Notes: generated from the letters alone by a model not told the origin. DNA of 64,000 bases from Aceticella autotrophica (GCF_017357865.1 NZ_CP060096.1:1475001-1539000); one strand, 5' to 3'; positions 9,210-20,751 are shown, counted from the stretch's first letter. Numbers and translations are program-made.

Positions 9210-10493
9210 TTACTCTATCCCCTCATCTTTTTTATACATTATTTTTCCATCTACTATTGTATATTCTATCTGTCCGATTAATCTTTTCCTATTAAACGGT
9301 GTATTTTTACCTTTCGATTTAAACTTTTCAGCGTCAACTATATATTCCTTATCAGCATCCACTATCGTTATATCAGCTGGATTACCTATTTTTATCCCTG
9401 TAGGTATATTTAGAATCTCAGCAGGTTTTTTGCACATATAATTCACAAGATCTTCCAAGGTAATTTTACCTTTCTTTACAAGATAGGTATTAACAACTGA
9501 AAATGCTGTTTCTATTCCGGAAATCCCAAATGCAGCTTGACTATATGGAACCTTTTTGTCCTTCTTTGTGTGTGGTGCATGATCTGTTGCAATGACATCT
9601 ATTGTACCATCAATTAATCCTTCTATAAGGCTCACCACATCTTCCTGTGTCCTCAATGGAGGATATGCTTTTGTATTTGTATCAAATCCATCGACCATAT
9701 CCTCAGTAAGACTTATATTATGTGGTGTAACTTCAGCTGTAATTCTTACGCCTTCACATTTGGCCTGTTTTATTAGTTCAACACTTCCTTTTGTGGAAAC
9801 ATGTGCAATATGTAACCTGGCACCTGTTGATTTAGCAAGTAAGATGTTTCTTGCGACCATTACTTCTTCAGCTTCATGGGGTATTCCCTTTAACCCTATC
9901 ATTGTAGATACTATTCCGTTATTCATAACCCCTTCGCCGCTTAATGATTTATCCTCACAATGTGTTATCATCAATAAGTCATACATCTTTCCATATGTCA
10001 TTACCCTTTTCATTAATCCTGAATTCATAATAGGATATCCATCATCTGATAATGCTTTAACGCCAACATCTTTAAGCTTTGACATTTCTGTTAATTCTTC
10101 ACCCTTCATTCCTTTTGTCATTGCACCAATCGTGAGTACTTTAGCATAAGCTTCTCTTTTTGCTATAGCTTTTATATATTCTACAACTACGTCACTATCG
10201 ATTGCGGGATTTGTATTCGGCATACATGCAACAGTTGTATATCCGCCTGAGACAGCAGCATGTGTCCCGGTTTTGATAGTTTCTTTCTCTTCAAAACCAG
10301 GCTGTCTTAAATGTGTATGCATATCTACAAAACCCGGAAGTACATATTTCCCGTCTGCATTTATTACTATTCCATCAACTGCTTCTAAAGATCCATCTAT
10401 TGCTTTTATTATCCCATTTTCAATAAGAATATTTGATTTTCTTGTATTTCTAAAACCATCTATTATAATCCCGTTTTTTATTATTATCTTCAT
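9210..10493 (-). CDS. pyrC: Dihydroorotase
   Basis: Zinc amidohydrolase closing carbamoyl-aspartate to dihydroorotate. Metal ligands are visible in [17 protein letters not shown] (residues about 57-73), in [11 protein letters not shown] and in [11 protein letters not shown], and the catalytic Asp in [14 protein letters not shown]. At 427 residues it is the class I (PyrC/AllB-like) type usual in Firmicutes. The gene follows pyrB by 5 bp and the ATG has GAAAGGAGTGAG upstream. Confidence 0.95.
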   Translation of the reverse strand: MKIIIKNGIIIDGFRNTRKSNILIENGIIKAIDGSLEAVDGIVINADGKYVLPGFVDMHTHLRQPGFEEKETIKTGTHAAVSGGYTTVACMPNTNPAIDSDVVVEYIKAIAKREAYAKVLTIGAMTKGMKGEELTEMSKLKDVGVKALSDDGYPIMNSGLMKRVMTYGKMYDLLMITHCEDKSLSGEGVMNNGIVSTMIGLKGIPHEAEEVMVARNILLAKSTGARLHIAHVSTKGSVELIKQAKCEGVRITAEVTPHNISLTEDMVDGFDTNTKAYPPLRTQEDVVSLIEGLIDGTIDVIATDHAPHTKKDKKVPYSQAAFGISGIETAFSVVNTYLVKKGKITLEDLVNYMCKKPAEILNIPTGIKIGNPADITIVDADKEYIVDAEKFKSKGKNTPFNRKRLIGQIEYTIVDGKIMYKKDEGIE

Positions 10494-10498
10494 ATGAT

Positions 10499-11413
10499 TT
10501 ACTCACTCCTTTCACAAAGCAATTTAAGTAACGCCATCCTAACTGCTACACCGTTGGTAACCTGCTTTTCTATCACAGAATACCCAGCATTTGCTATTTC
10601 TGATGTTAGTTCTACATTTCTATTTACAGGTCCCGGATGCATAAGTATTGCATCGGGTTTTGCAAGTTTCATTCGTTCAGAATTTATACCAAAATATTTT
10701 GCATATTCATCTATCGAAGGGAATAAACCGCTTTTCTGCCTCTCAAGTTGTATCCTTAGTCCCATAACTACATCAGCATCTTTAATAGCTTCATCAACAT
10801 TGTAATAAACCTTCGCACCTAATTTATTAAAATCCTCCGAAAGAAGTGTAGAAGGTCCGGCAAATCTTACTTCTGCCCCAAGTTTTTTTAACCCCCATAA
10901 ATTTGACCTTGCAACCCTGCTATGTATTATATCACCTATTATAGCAACTTTTAAACCTTCAAAGTGAAGTTTTTTCTCTCTGATTGTCATCATATCCAAA
11001 AGTGCCTGTGTCGGATGCTCATTTATACCGTCACCGGCATTTATTACAGATGCATTAAGGTATTTTGCTACAAAATGCGGTGTGCCGGACATGTTATGTC
11101 TTATTACTATTACATCTGCCTTCATCATCTCAACAGTTCTAACTGTATCTATCAGTGATTCACCCTTTACAATACTGCTTGAGGATATCTCAATATTACC
11201 AAAATGCGCCCCGAGGTATTTCACTGCCATTTCAAACGAAAGCCTTGTCCTTGTACTGGGTTCAAAAAATATTGTTACAACTGTTTTACCCTTTAATATT
11301 TCTGAATATTTTTCTCCCATTATAATTCTTTTCATTTCTTTTGCGGTATCAAGTATTTCAATTAACTCATCCTTTGATAAATCACGTATTCCTAAGATAT
11401 CTTTTCTATTCAA
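10499..11413 (-). CDS. pyrB: Aspartate carbamoyltransferase catalytic chain
   Basis: Condenses carbamoyl phosphate with aspartate, the committed step. Carbamoyl-phosphate binding motif [14 protein letters not shown] (residues about 51-64), [12 protein letters not shown] and MHPGPVNRN are present. The protein has 304 residues and starts at TTG (11413) after GGAGGGAAACAGG. No pyrI regulatory chain follows, as in Bacillus. A second PyrR attenuator lies directly upstream, so pyrB and everything after it can be switched off separately from pyrR. Confidence 0.95.
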   Translation of the reverse strand: MNRKDILGIRDLSKDELIEILDTAKEMKRIIMGEKYSEILKGKTVVTIFFEPSTRTRLSFEMAVKYLGAHFGNIEISSSSIVKGESLIDTVRTVEMMKADVIVIRHNMSGTPHFVAKYLNASVINAGDGINEHPTQALLDMMTIREKKLHFEGLKVAIIGDIIHSRVARSNLWGLKKLGAEVRFAGPSTLLSEDFNKLGAKVYYNVDEAIKDADVVMGLRIQLERQKSGLFPSIDEYAKYFGINSERMKLAKPDAILMHPGPVNRNVELTSEIANAGYSVIEKQVTNGVAVRMALLKLLCERSE

Positions 11414-11434
11414 CCTGTTTCCCTCCTTATTACT

Positions 11435-11482
11435 AAAAATAAAGCAGAAACCATTTTACAATTAAATGTAAAATAGCTCTGC
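11435..11482 (-). terminator. Attenuator terminator before pyrB
   Basis: On the minus strand a stem of about 16 bp (GCAGA..CTATTTTACA against TGTAAAATGG..TCTGC, one bulge and two wobbles) closes a 6-nt loop and is followed by TTTATTTTT. It ends 22 nt before the pyrB start codon and is the intended stop for transcription when PyrR binds upstream. Confidence 0.85.
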
Positions 11483-11542
11483 CTTTTGATTTGATTTATT
11501 GTTAAACTTGTTCAAAATACTATTAAGCTTAAAAAGTTTCAT
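11462..11542 (-). CDS. Possible 26-residue leader peptide in the pyrB attenuator
   Basis: A short frame starting ATG at 11542, with GCAGGGGGATTTTCC before it, encodes a Lys/Asn/Phe-rich peptide (MKLFKLNSILNKF...) and stops inside the loop of the pyrB attenuator terminator. The placement means a translating ribosome would disrupt that hairpin. It could be a chance frame in AT-rich DNA; the ribosome site and the position of its stop codon are the only evidence. Confidence 0.4.
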   Translation of the reverse strand: MKLFKLNSILNKFNNKSNQKAELFYI

Positions 11543-11568
11543 GGAAAATCCCCCTGCTTTTTATTTTA

Positions 11569-11621
11569 AAGGGAGAATAACTATTCTCCCTTATTAGCCT
11601 CGCTGGACTAATTTAAAGGTC
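11569..11621 (-). promoter_or_regulatory. PyrR-binding loop and hairpin, second attenuator
   Basis: On the minus strand TTAG-TCCAGCGAGG-CTAA (11594-11611) matches the PyrR-binding loop consensus with a conserved GAGG in a short stem. It is followed at once by a perfect hairpin GGGAGAAT/ATTCTCCC (11571-11590). In PyrR systems, UMP-loaded PyrR holds this loop, blocks the antiterminator and allows the downstream terminator to form. The loop begins only 11 nt after the pyrR stop codon. Confidence 0.8.
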
Positions 11622-12297
<676 letters not shown>

Positions 12298-12336
12298 TAT
12301 GAAAACTAGTTTGAATTATAAAATATTTTAAAGTTT

Positions 12337-12957
12337 TTATTGACCATATACACTATTTGTTACAGTGCTATTCGTATTCCCATAAACATCATTTGTTACA
12401 GTATTATTATTTTTATCTTCTATATCTACATCACCTGTTTTTTTGTCATAATTGACATTTTTATTAAAAGTCTCAAGGATAAATCTTAAAGGAACAAGTG
12501 TGCGACTATTTACTAACGTTGCTGGAACATCTATTGTTTCTTCTTTGCCGTTTACATAAACTTTTGATTCCCCAATTATTATTTTAATTGTAATGTTATC
12601 CTTTGAAATTGTAACGGTTTGTGTCTGTGGATCCCAATACACTTCTGCACCAAAGCCGTTCATAATAGCACGTACAGGAATTAATATTTTATCTCCTTTT
12701 AATACAGGCAGTATATCAAAATTAACCTTTTTACCTTTTATTGATATTTTGCCTTTGAATTCTTTTACTGACAGTGATATTTGATTTTTATCTCTTGTTT
12801 GTTCATTTGTTTGTGTTTGCTCTTTAATACCTTCCTGAGAAGTTGTTGTCATTTCTGTTTTTGCCTTTGGGTTATAACCCTTTTGTCTTGCATATACCGT
12901 TAGACCAGATGTAAATAAAAGTACACCCGTTAATGTAAAAGCTATTATTTTTTTCAT
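12337..12957 (-). CDS. Exported copper-amine-oxidase N-terminal (stalk) domain protein
   Basis: A 206-residue protein with an N-terminal signal peptide (KKIIAFTLTGVLLFTSGLTVYA). Residues about 60-170 match the stalk domain named after copper amine oxidase: ILIPVRAIMNGFGAEVYWDPQTQTVTI and LVNSRTLVPLRFILETF. The C-terminus carries two copies of an Asn/Thr-rich VTN-VYG motif. AAAAAGGAGAGATGG precedes the ATG. Such domains are common on clostridial surface proteins; they are not enzymes. It stands alone upstream of the pyr promoter. Confidence 0.85.
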   Translation of the reverse strand: MKKIIAFTLTGVLLFTSGLTVYARQKGYNPKAKTEMTTTSQEGIKEQTQTNEQTRDKNQISLSVKEFKGKISIKGKKVNFDILPVLKGDKILIPVRAIMNGFGAEVYWDPQTQTVTISKDNITIKIIIGESKVYVNGKEETIDVPATLVNSRTLVPLRFILETFNKNVNYDKKTGDVDIEDKNNNTVTNDVYGNTNSTVTNSVYGQ

Positions 12958-13298
12958 ATTACCATCTCTCCTTTTTTAATATTTTTTACTATCTATATAT
13001 CGTAAAAACAATTTTTTTTCTTTAGTTCCTTAATCTACATTTGTCAACTGAAAGATAATCCTTTACAAAGTTAATTGAAATTAAATAATAAAATCTTACT
13101 TCTTAACAATAGCTATACATATAATTTATTAATCCTTTCAATATAGCTGAAAAACAAAATTTGTTCAACTAACCTTGGGAAGAACCACTATCAGTGGAAC
13201 ATAAACATAATAAATATCAAGATTTGATTAATAATCTCCCTAAAGTAGTTGAATTGCTAAGCTAAGTATAATTTAATACTTTTTAATCTTTTCTGTTC
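12958..13298. other. Non-coding gap with a possible gene remnant
   Basis: AT-rich DNA without a credible gene. From 13173 to 13265 the plus strand has an open stretch reading PWEEPLSVEHKHNKYQDLIN..VVELLS and then a stop, with no start or ribosome site. It might be the tail of a lost gene such as a transposase; I cannot identify it. Confidence 0.3.
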
Positions 13299-15221
13299 TC
13301 ATGCGATATATATATTTTCTTTACTTTTATTTATTTTATTGTCTATAAACATCCTATGCCATAATTCAAATGTTAATAATAGCCAAATTTGCCTTCCGGT
13401 ATTATTCCCTGTATTAACTCCATTAAAATATCCCTCAATATATGATTTATTAAAATATCCTCTATTTAGTGCTGTTTGGGATAATAAAATATCCATTACA
13501 AATTCCCTATATTCTTTCTTTAACAATGAAGTAATAGGAACGGGAAATCCATTTTTCTTTCTATTTAATACAAAATCAGGTAAATTATCTTTAAATGCCT
13601 CTTTTAAAATATACTTTTCATTATCGCCTTTATATTTCAAGTTTGAAGGTATAGATGCCGCATATTCAACAAGCTTATAATCTAAAAATGGAACCCTGAG
13701 TTCTATAGAATTTGACATGGATATTTTGTCCGATTTCATAAGAACATCTTCAGGAAGCCACACCTTTTGATCAAAAAAAAGCATCATATTCACTTCATCC
13801 CTTGATTTGAAATTATTAAAAATAGAAGGTATGTACTGGTCTCCTTTATCCTCAATTATCGAATTTGCGTATAAATCGCTGCTCAATATAGCTGAAATTT
13901 CACAGTCCTTGAATGTTAATCCAACCCCTTTATACCTTTCTTCAACAGAAAGCTTAGCCCTTTTGATAAAATCTTTTCCATAATTAAAAGGCATACATAA
14001 ATTAATCGGTTCAATTAAATAATTTCTTATAAATCCTGGTATTTTACGATATCTTTTTATGACTTCCGGTTCCTTATATATTGTATATCCTGCAAATACT
14101 TCATCTGCCCCTTCACCTGATAAAACCACTTTAACATGCCTCTTAGCCAGCTTTGATAAATAATATAAGGGTATTGAAGTAGGATCACTTAAGGGTTCGT
14201 CTAAATGCCATATTATCCTATTAAGATCCTCCAAAACCTCTTTTGGCTTAATAATATACTCATAATGTTCTGTCCCATAAAAATCTGCAACTTTTTTAGC
14301 ATAGTTCAACTCGTTATATTCATTAAGATTAGGAGATTTTAACGGTTTCTCAAATCCAACTGAAAATGTCTTGAGTCTTTTATCATAAAATTTTAATGCC
14401 TCTGATAATACAATCGTCGAATCAAGCCCTCCACTTAAAAATATTCCTAACGGCACATCACTAATTAATCTATCTTCAACAGATAAGCTAAATAATTTTG
14501 ATATATTTTCTCTGTAATAAAGTTCCTCTTTCGCATTGTTATCATCTTTAAATGTTATATCCCAATATTTATTTGTTTTTATCTTATTATTAGCATAGAT
14601 TAAAATATACCCCGGCATCAATTTATAAATATTTTTAAATAATGTTTGTTCTCCAGGAATGTATCTGTATTTTAAATATGTTCCTAATTTATTGTAATTT
14701 AATTCTGTATCTAAGATATTACACATTAAAAGTGCTTTTATTTCTGATGCAAAAACAATAGTTCTATTGTTCAATATATAATAAAGCGGTTTTACCCCTA
14801 ACCTATCCCTTGCAAGCATCAGCTTTTTCCTTGTTTCATCATAAATAGCAATTGCAAACATGCCATTTAAATATAAAACAAATTTTTCTCCATATTCTTC
14901 ATACAAATGTACAATCACTTCCGTATCACTATTTGTATAAAATTCGTGCCCCTTTATCATCAAACTCCTTTTAAGACTTTGAAAATTATAAATTTCTCCA
15001 TTACAAACAACCCAAATATTTTTTTTTTCATTATGAATAGGCTGATGCCCCGATTTTATATCAAGTATACTTAATCTCCGTATCCCCAAACCTGTTTCAC
15101 CTTTACTATATATTCCTTCATCATCGGGTCCTCTATGCCGGATAATTCCAAGCATCTCTTCCAAATTACGCCTACCTATAAAGCCTGCAATATCCCCAGT
15201 AAATCCACAAATTCCACACAT
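13299..15221 (-). CDS. asnB: Asparagine synthetase (glutamine-hydrolysing)
   Basis: Makes asparagine from aspartate, glutamine and ATP. MCGICGF gives the nucleophile Cys2 of the N-terminal glutaminase domain (residues 1-210), and FLSGGLDSTIVLSEA is the PP-loop of the synthetase domain. Other conserved blocks are VVLSGEGADEVFAGY and LRVPFLDYKLVEYA. The protein has 640 residues, usual for the family. GGAGGTAATAAT precedes the start. It is a single-gene unit; the local context (divergent two-component system) says little. Some relatives act in cell-wall or capsule modification, so the substrate could differ. Confidence 0.9.
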   Translation of the reverse strand: MCGICGFTGDIAGFIGRRNLEEMLGIIRHRGPDDEGIYSKGETGLGIRRLSILDIKSGHQPIHNEKKNIWVVCNGEIYNFQSLKRSLMIKGHEFYTNSDTEVIVHLYEEYGEKFVLYLNGMFAIAIYDETRKKLMLARDRLGVKPLYYILNNRTIVFASEIKALLMCNILDTELNYNKLGTYLKYRYIPGEQTLFKNIYKLMPGYILIYANNKIKTNKYWDITFKDDNNAKEELYYRENISKLFSLSVEDRLISDVPLGIFLSGGLDSTIVLSEALKFYDKRLKTFSVGFEKPLKSPNLNEYNELNYAKKVADFYGTEHYEYIIKPKEVLEDLNRIIWHLDEPLSDPTSIPLYYLSKLAKRHVKVVLSGEGADEVFAGYTIYKEPEVIKRYRKIPGFIRNYLIEPINLCMPFNYGKDFIKRAKLSVEERYKGVGLTFKDCEISAILSSDLYANSIIEDKGDQYIPSIFNNFKSRDEVNMMLFFDQKVWLPEDVLMKSDKISMSNSIELRVPFLDYKLVEYAASIPSNLKYKGDNEKYILKEAFKDNLPDFVLNRKKNGFPVPITSLLKKEYREFVMDILLSQTALNRGYFNKSYIEGYFNGVNTGNNTGRQIWLLLTFELWHRMFIDNKINKSKENIYIA

Positions 15222-15304
15222 ATTATTACCTCCATAAATAATTTCATTATGTATTGTAACCTTTTGTTATTAAAATCAAATTAAAAATCATCTTAAATAT
15301 TTTA

Positions 15305-15333
15305 ACCAAATTTTAATAAAAATATGGTACAAT
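15305..15333 (+). promoter_or_regulatory. Probable promoter of the two-component system
   Basis: TGG followed by TACAAT (15328-15333) is a good extended -10 box; no recognisable -35 box lies 17 nt upstream. Short repeats of the type TTTTAA occur just before it and might bind the regulator, which is a guess. Confidence 0.4.
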
Positions 15334-15363
15334 ATTAAAAATAAAAGGATATGGTGATGTAAA

Positions 15364-16035
15364 ATGAGGATACTGGTTGTTGATGATGAACCGCATTTGT
15401 CTGATATATTAAAAAAAGCCTTAAAACAAGAAGGATACAGTGTTGACATAGCACAAGACGGTTTAGATGGCTTAGAATTAGCTAAAATGAACATATACGA
15501 TGTTATAGTGCTTGATATAATGCTTCCTAAAATAGATGGAATACAGATTTTAAATAAATTAAGAAATTTAAAAATAAATACTCCTGTTTTAATGCTTACC
15601 GCAAAAGACACTACAGAAGATAAAATAAAAGGTCTTGACACAGGAGCAGATGATTATATGACAAAACCTTTTGAAATATCAGAATTAATGGCAAGAATAC
15701 GTGCCTTGCTAAGACGTCAAGCTCCAGTTAAAAATCCTATATTAAAAATTGCCGACTTAGAAGTAAATACATTAACAAGAGAAGTTAAGAGAAATGGAAA
15801 AGAAATTATTCTTACTAGTAAAGAATATGCCTTACTTGAATACATGATAAGAAATGCTAACCAAGTTTTAACTCGAACTCAAATAGCAGATCATATATGG
15901 GATTATGATTTTGATGGTCTTTCTAATATAATTGATGTATATATAAGATACTTAAGAAAAAAAATTGATGATGGCTATGACAAAAAACTTATTCATACAA
16001 TTAGGGGTTCAGGATATAGTTTAAAGGAGACATAA
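15364..16035 (+). CDS. OmpR/PhoB-family response regulator
   Basis: A 223-residue DNA-binding regulator. The receiver domain (1-115) has the acidic pair in VVDDEPH, the phosphorylated Asp in VIVLDIMLPKIDG (about residue 51), Thr in MLTAKD and Lys in MTKPFE. The C-terminal winged helix (about 125-222) ends with DVYIRYLRKKID and IHTIRGSGYSL. Only 4 bp separate it from the kinase gene, so the two form one operon. The signal and target genes are unknown; asnB lies divergently upstream. Confidence 0.92.
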   Translation: MRILVVDDEPHLSDILKKALKQEGYSVDIAQDGLDGLELAKMNIYDVIVLDIMLPKIDGIQILNKLRNLKINTPVLMLTAKDTTEDKIKGLDTGADDYMTKPFEISELMARIRALLRRQAPVKNPILKIADLEVNTLTREVKRNGKEIILTSKEYALLEYMIRNANQVLTRTQIADHIWDYDFDGLSNIIDVYIRYLRKKIDDGYDKKLIHTIRGSGYSLKET

Positions 16036-16039
16036 AAAA

Positions 16040-17425
16040 ATGAAAAATTTATACTTTCCAATTAAATTTAAATTAACCTTATGGTATGTACTACTTCTTC
16101 TGATCGTTATATTGATTTTCAGTATTACTATATATTTTAGCCTTCAGAAAATGATCATTAATAATGAGGATATATTACTAAATACTCAAATTAAGCAAAC
16201 AATATCCTCACTTGATATTGAAAATGGTGTAATAAAACTAAGCGAAGAACCTTTTTATTACAACTCAAGTATTTATGGCGCTTTATTATCATATCCGGAT
16301 ATGAAAATTTTAGAATCTAACTTACCTAAGGATATAATAAATAAATATTCACCTGACCTAAAAACTATAGGTCAGTATAAAACAATTTATACATCAAAGG
16401 AAAAATGGCGTGTATATTCAAGTTCAATTTACTCAAACAATAAAATTTTAGGAATATTAATTTTTGCCCAACCTCTAAATTTTTTAGATATAGCCATGAA
16501 AAATTTATCTGTTATTATTTATATAATGATTCCTTTAATAATTATAGTAGCTGTCGTCGGTGGAATTTTAATCTCCAACTATGTCTTAAAACCTATTGAT
16601 CGAATGACAAAGGTTGCTCGTGAAATAAGCATGGGTGACCTTTCAAAAAGACTTAATCTTCCATATACAAATGATGAAATCGGACGCTTAGCTCAAACAT
16701 TCGATATAATGATTGATAAATTGGATGATTCATTTAAACGGCAAAGGCAATTTACTCATGATGCATCTCATGAATTAAGAACCCCAATTGCTGTTATTCA
16801 AAGTCAGGCGGAATTATCTCTCAGCAGTTCTAATACCGTTTCAGAATACACAAAAGCATTATCAGTAATACTTGAAGAAGCAAAATATATGGGTAAATTA
16901 ATATCAAATATGTTGTTTCTTGCAAGAGGTGATAATAAAGCTGATAATTTACAAATGGAAAATTTAAATCTAAGTGATCTTATCGAGGGTATAGTAAGCG
17001 AACTAAAACCAATAGCCGAAAATAACAACATTAAAATTAATATAGTTAAAAATGAGCCTTCTTGCATAAAAGGAGATCAGACTCGCATAACACAACTTTT
17101 GTATAATATAATAGAAAATGCAATAAAATATACACTGCCAGAAGGGAATATTAAACTATATATTGAAAATCATGATAAATATATTAAAATATCTGTTCAA
17201 GATAATGGAATTGGTATATCAAAGGAACATCTTCCACATATATTTGAAAGATTTTATCGTGTTGACAAAGCCCGCTCAATAAAAAATGGAGGCAGCGGCT
17301 TAGGGCTTTCAATTTGTCAATGGATTGCATTAATTCATGGGGGAAAAATCGAAGTCTTTAGTGAGGAAAATAAAGGAAGCACATTTATTATTTGGCTTCC
17401 TTCCTGTGGAGTAACTCATAAATAA
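16040..17425 (+). CDS. Membrane sensor histidine kinase
   Basis: A 461-residue kinase partner of the preceding regulator. It has two membrane segments (about 14-34 and 158-182) flanking an extracellular sensor domain, then HAMP (183-235), an H-box FTHDASHELRTPIAVIQ with the phosphorylated His, an N-box NIIENAIKYT, G1 DNGIGIS, F-box HIFERFYRVDKARS and G2 GGSGLGLSI. All catalytic motifs are intact. The layout resembles ArlS/CssS-type kinases of Gram-positives, but the signal cannot be deduced. Confidence 0.92.
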   Translation: MKNLYFPIKFKLTLWYVLLLLIVILIFSITIYFSLQKMIINNEDILLNTQIKQTISSLDIENGVIKLSEEPFYYNSSIYGALLSYPDMKILESNLPKDIINKYSPDLKTIGQYKTIYTSKEKWRVYSSSIYSNNKILGILIFAQPLNFLDIAMKNLSVIIYIMIPLIIIVAVVGGILISNYVLKPIDRMTKVAREISMGDLSKRLNLPYTNDEIGRLAQTFDIMIDKLDDSFKRQRQFTHDASHELRTPIAVIQSQAELSLSSSNTVSEYTKALSVILEEAKYMGKLISNMLFLARGDNKADNLQMENLNLSDLIEGIVSELKPIAENNNIKINIVKNEPSCIKGDQTRITQLLYNIIENAIKYTLPEGNIKLYIENHDKYIKISVQDNGIGISKEHLPHIFERFYRVDKARSIKNGGSGLGLSICQWIALIHGGKIEVFSEENKGSTFIIWLPSCGVTHK

Positions 17426-17461
17426 ATCCTTTATGATAGTATATATAAAAATTTCACAATA

Positions 17462-18094
17462 TTATTTTAAAAAAGGATTGTGTATTTTTTCATAGCCTAT
17501 TGTAGATACCTCTCCATGACCTGGATATATGATTGTATTATCATCCTGCATAAGAAGCTTGTCTTTTATACTGTTTATAATTTCTTCATAATTTCCTCCT
17601 GGAAAATCAGTTCTCCCAATAGAGCCTTTAAAAAGGGTATCACCCGTAAATAAGATGTTGTCAATTTTAAAGGAAATTCCACCAGGTGTATGCCCAGGTG
17701 TATGCAATACCTCTATTTTTATATCGCCAATATACAGAATATCGCCATCATTAAGCAGTATATCAGCAGGCTTTACCTTTATTTCCCCATAACCCATTGC
17801 CGATAAATTAAGTTCCGGGTCATACAGCATCTCAGCATCATATGAAGATATGGCAACCGGTGCGCCTGTTTTTTCTCTTAATTCCTCAACACCACCTATG
17901 TGATCAAGATGCCCATGTGTCAAAAGTATATATTTTAGTTTATATTTATTAGCTTGAATATAGTCAATCAATGATGGTATCATCTCTCCTGGATCAATTA
18001 CAGCAGATTTTTTACTGTTAGTGTCCGTTATTACATAACAGTTTGATTGAAATAATCCTACAACATATCTTTTAATTTCTAAATTGCTTAACAT
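17462..18094 (-). CDS. MBL-fold metallo-hydrolase (glyoxalase II-like)
   Basis: A 210-residue zinc hydrolase. Metal ligands appear in LLTHGHLDHIGG (HxHxDH, residues about 56-67), LHTPGHTPGG, LFTGDTLF and IIYPGHGEVS. These motifs fit the hydroxyacylglutathione-hydrolase-like group common after dtd in Firmicutes; the true substrate is unknown. I place the start at ATG 18094, with GGAGTGATATT upstream, 13 bp after the dtd stop; the open frame extends further into dtd. Confidence 0.85.
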   Translation of the reverse strand: MLSNLEIKRYVVGLFQSNCYVITDTNSKKSAVIDPGEMIPSLIDYIQANKYKLKYILLTHGHLDHIGGVEELREKTGAPVAISSYDAEMLYDPELNLSAMGYGEIKVKPADILLNDGDILYIGDIKIEVLHTPGHTPGGISFKIDNILFTGDTLFKGSIGRTDFPGGNYEEIINSIKDKLLMQDDNTIIYPGHGEVSTIGYEKIHNPFLK

Positions 18095-18107
18095 TAATAT
18101 CACTCCA

Positions 18108-18557
18108 TTAAAATATTTTCTTTGAATCAAGCAGTATTGTAACAGGACCGTCATTTATAAGAGAAACCTGCATCATAGCTTGAAACTTCCCAGTTTTTAC
18201 AATACATCCTTTTTCTCTTATCTTATCTTCAAGCATATTGAATAAATAAAGAGCCCTCTCCGGTTTTGCAGCTGTCATAAAATTAGGTCTTCTTCCCTTT
18301 CGTACATCACCTAACAGCGTAAACTGTGAAATTAAAAGAATTTCTCCATTTAACTCCAGTAATGATAAATTCATTTTCCCTTCTTCATCTTCGAATACCC
18401 GTAAATTCGGAATTTTGTCCGCCATATATAAAACATCTTCATCTTTATCATCTATCGAAATACCAATAAAAACCACAAAACCCCTGCCTATTGAACTAAT
18501 CAATCTTCCATCAACAGCAACTTCGCCTTTCACTACTTTCTGCACAACAGCCCTCAA
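18108..18557 (-). CDS. dtd: D-aminoacyl-tRNA deacylase
   Basis: Removes D-amino acids wrongly attached to tRNA. The 149-residue protein has the two family signatures: ISQFTLLGD with the SQFT block in the middle, and [11 protein letters not shown] with the Gly-cisPro motif at the C-terminus. The start is TTG at 18557 behind AGGAGGAATCGC. It lies 11 bp after relA in the conserved apt-relA-dtd order. Confidence 0.93.
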   Translation of the reverse strand: MRAVVQKVVKGEVAVDGRLISSIGRGFVVFIGISIDDKDEDVLYMADKIPNLRVFEDEEGKMNLSLLELNGEILLISQFTLLGDVRKGRRPNFMTAAKPERALYLFNMLEDKIREKGCIVKTGKFQAMMQVSLINDGPVTILLDSKKIF

Positions 18558-18568
18558 AGCGATTCCTC

Positions 18569-20728
18569 CTATGCACTTATCCTATATACGTCTGTAACTC
18601 CTTGTAATGCCTTTAGTTTGTTCATTATTTTTTCAAGCTGTTCTTTTGAAGTAATCTCAATCGTTAAATTGATAAATGCTAAATTATCTTTTGTAGTTCT
18701 TGCATTAATAGCTTTAACAGATATTTTAATATCTGACAATATGCTTGTTACATCTGTCAAAAGACCGTATCTGTCATTTGCTACAATTTGAATATCCGCC
18801 TGATATGCTATGTTTTTACCCAGATCCCATTCAACTTCCACAATTCTGTTTTTGTCATAAATATATTTGCTAATATTGGGACAGTCTTTCCTGTGTATAG
18901 AAACACCATGTCCTTTTGTAATATATCCCAAAATTTCATCACCGGGCACAGGTGAACAACATTTTGAAAATTTGACCATTACATTGTTTTCGCCTTTAAC
19001 AATCACACCTATATCTTTGGTTTTTAAAGGCTTTTTATGCTCTTTAACAGATATTACAGGTTTCAAGACATCGTCTTCTTTTTCATACTTTTTAAGTTCT
19101 TCTTTAATACGCGGTATGATTTGGTTCGCCAATAAACCACCATATCCAATAGTAGCATATAAATCATCTTCAGAATGTATATTTAATTTTTTTAAAATTG
19201 CTTCCATCTGTTGGTTTTTAATCATCGATTGTGGTATACCGTGTTTCTTTAACTCTCTTAAAAATATTTCTTCACCACGCTCAATATTTTCTTTGCGTTT
19301 TTCCTTCTTAAACCATTGTTTTATCTTATTTTTTGCCTGAGAACTTTTTGCAATTTGAAGCCAATCTCTGCTGGGACCCCTTTCAGTATTTGCTATTGTT
19401 AATATTTCTATGATATCACCATTTCTGAGTTTATAATCGATTGGTACTATTTTTCCATTTACTTTTGCTCCATTCATTCTATGGCCTATCTCTGTGTGAA
19501 TACTATATGCAAAATCTATAGGGGTTGAACCTCTCGGCAGACTTATAACATCACCCTTTGGGGTAAATACATAAACCTCGTCTGTAAAAAGATCAATTTT
19601 TAAAGTTTCCATAAATTCCTTTGGATCTTTTAATTCCCTCTGCCATTCAAGAAGCTGTCTCAACCATGTTAATTTAGCATCAAACTCATTCTCCTCCATT
19701 TTACCTTCCTTGTATTTCCAATGAGCAGCAATACCAAATTCTGCTGTCCTGTGCATTTCCCATGTCCTTATTTGTATCTCAAAAGGCTCACCTTTAGGAC
19801 CCATAACTGTTGTATGAAGAGACTGATACATGTTTGGCTTAGGCATAGCTATATAATCTTTAAACCTTCCAGGAATAGGTTTCCACAAGGTATGGACAAC
19901 CCCCAATGTACCATAACAATCCTTTACTGTGTTTACAATAACCCTAACTGCCATTAAATCATACACCTGTTCAAATGTTTTGTTTTGATCCTTCATTTTT
20001 TTATAAATACTATAAAAATGCTTTGCTCTTCCCGATATCTCTGCCTTTATCTTTAGTTCTTTTAATTTTTCCCCTAAGGAATCCATTAGTTCCTGTATTG
20101 ATTGTTCTCTTTGTTTTCTTTTTGTCGCAACCTTTTCAACAAGATTATAATATTCATCAGGATGTAAATATCTTAATGAAAGGTCTTCTAATTCCCATTG
20201 GATTTTCGAAATACCAAGCCTGTGGGCAACAGGTGCGTAAATCTCTATTGTTTCCTGTGCCTTTTCCTTTTGTTTTTCAGGACTTACATATTTCAACGTT
20301 CTCATATTATGAAGTCTGTCTGCAAGTTTTATCATTATAACCCTTATATCTTTTGCCATAGCAATAAACATCTTGCGCATGTTTTCAGCTTGCTGTTCTA
20401 CCTTTGATTTATATTCTAACATTCCAAGTTTCGTTACACCATCAATAAGGATTGCAATTTCTTCACCAAATTCATCTTTTATATCATCATAAGTTATTAT
20501 CGTATCTTCTATCACATCGTGAAGAAGTCCTGCTGCAATAGTTGTAAGGTCAAGCTCCAAATCCGCAAGTATATAAGCAACCTCAACCGGATGTATAATA
20601 TAAGGTTCACCAGAACTTCGAAATTGTCCTTCATGAGCCTTCAATGCATAATTATATGCTTTTAAAATAAGAGCTTCATCCATATTTTGATTGTATTCTT
20701 TAATCCTGTTTATTACTTTTTTAATCAT
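18569..20728 (-). CDS. relA: Bifunctional (p)ppGpp synthetase/hydrolase, RelA/SpoT family
   Basis: Makes and degrades the stringent-response alarmone. The 719-residue protein has an HD hydrolase domain (LLHDVIEDT, about 69-77, so hydrolysis is probably active), the synthetase domain ([18 protein letters not shown]), a TGS domain ([19 protein letters not shown]), a zinc-finger-like segment ([23 protein letters not shown]) and a C-terminal ACT domain. Length and order match Rel of Gram-positives. It lies downstream of apt. Confidence 0.95.
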   Translation of the reverse strand: MIKKVINRIKEYNQNMDEALILKAYNYALKAHEGQFRSSGEPYIIHPVEVAYILADLELDLTTIAAGLLHDVIEDTIITYDDIKDEFGEEIAILIDGVTKLGMLEYKSKVEQQAENMRKMFIAMAKDIRVIMIKLADRLHNMRTLKYVSPEKQKEKAQETIEIYAPVAHRLGISKIQWELEDLSLRYLHPDEYYNLVEKVATKRKQREQSIQELMDSLGEKLKELKIKAEISGRAKHFYSIYKKMKDQNKTFEQVYDLMAVRVIVNTVKDCYGTLGVVHTLWKPIPGRFKDYIAMPKPNMYQSLHTTVMGPKGEPFEIQIRTWEMHRTAEFGIAAHWKYKEGKMEENEFDAKLTWLRQLLEWQRELKDPKEFMETLKIDLFTDEVYVFTPKGDVISLPRGSTPIDFAYSIHTEIGHRMNGAKVNGKIVPIDYKLRNGDIIEILTIANTERGPSRDWLQIAKSSQAKNKIKQWFKKEKRKENIERGEEIFLRELKKHGIPQSMIKNQQMEAILKKLNIHSEDDLYATIGYGGLLANQIIPRIKEELKKYEKEDDVLKPVISVKEHKKPLKTKDIGVIVKGENNVMVKFSKCCSPVPGDEILGYITKGHGVSIHRKDCPNISKYIYDKNRIVEVEWDLGKNIAYQADIQIVANDRYGLLTDVTSILSDIKISVKAINARTTKDNLAFINLTIEITSKEQLEKIMNKLKALQGVTDVYRISA

Positions 20729-20751
20729 TCTTTTATTTCACCTATAAATAT

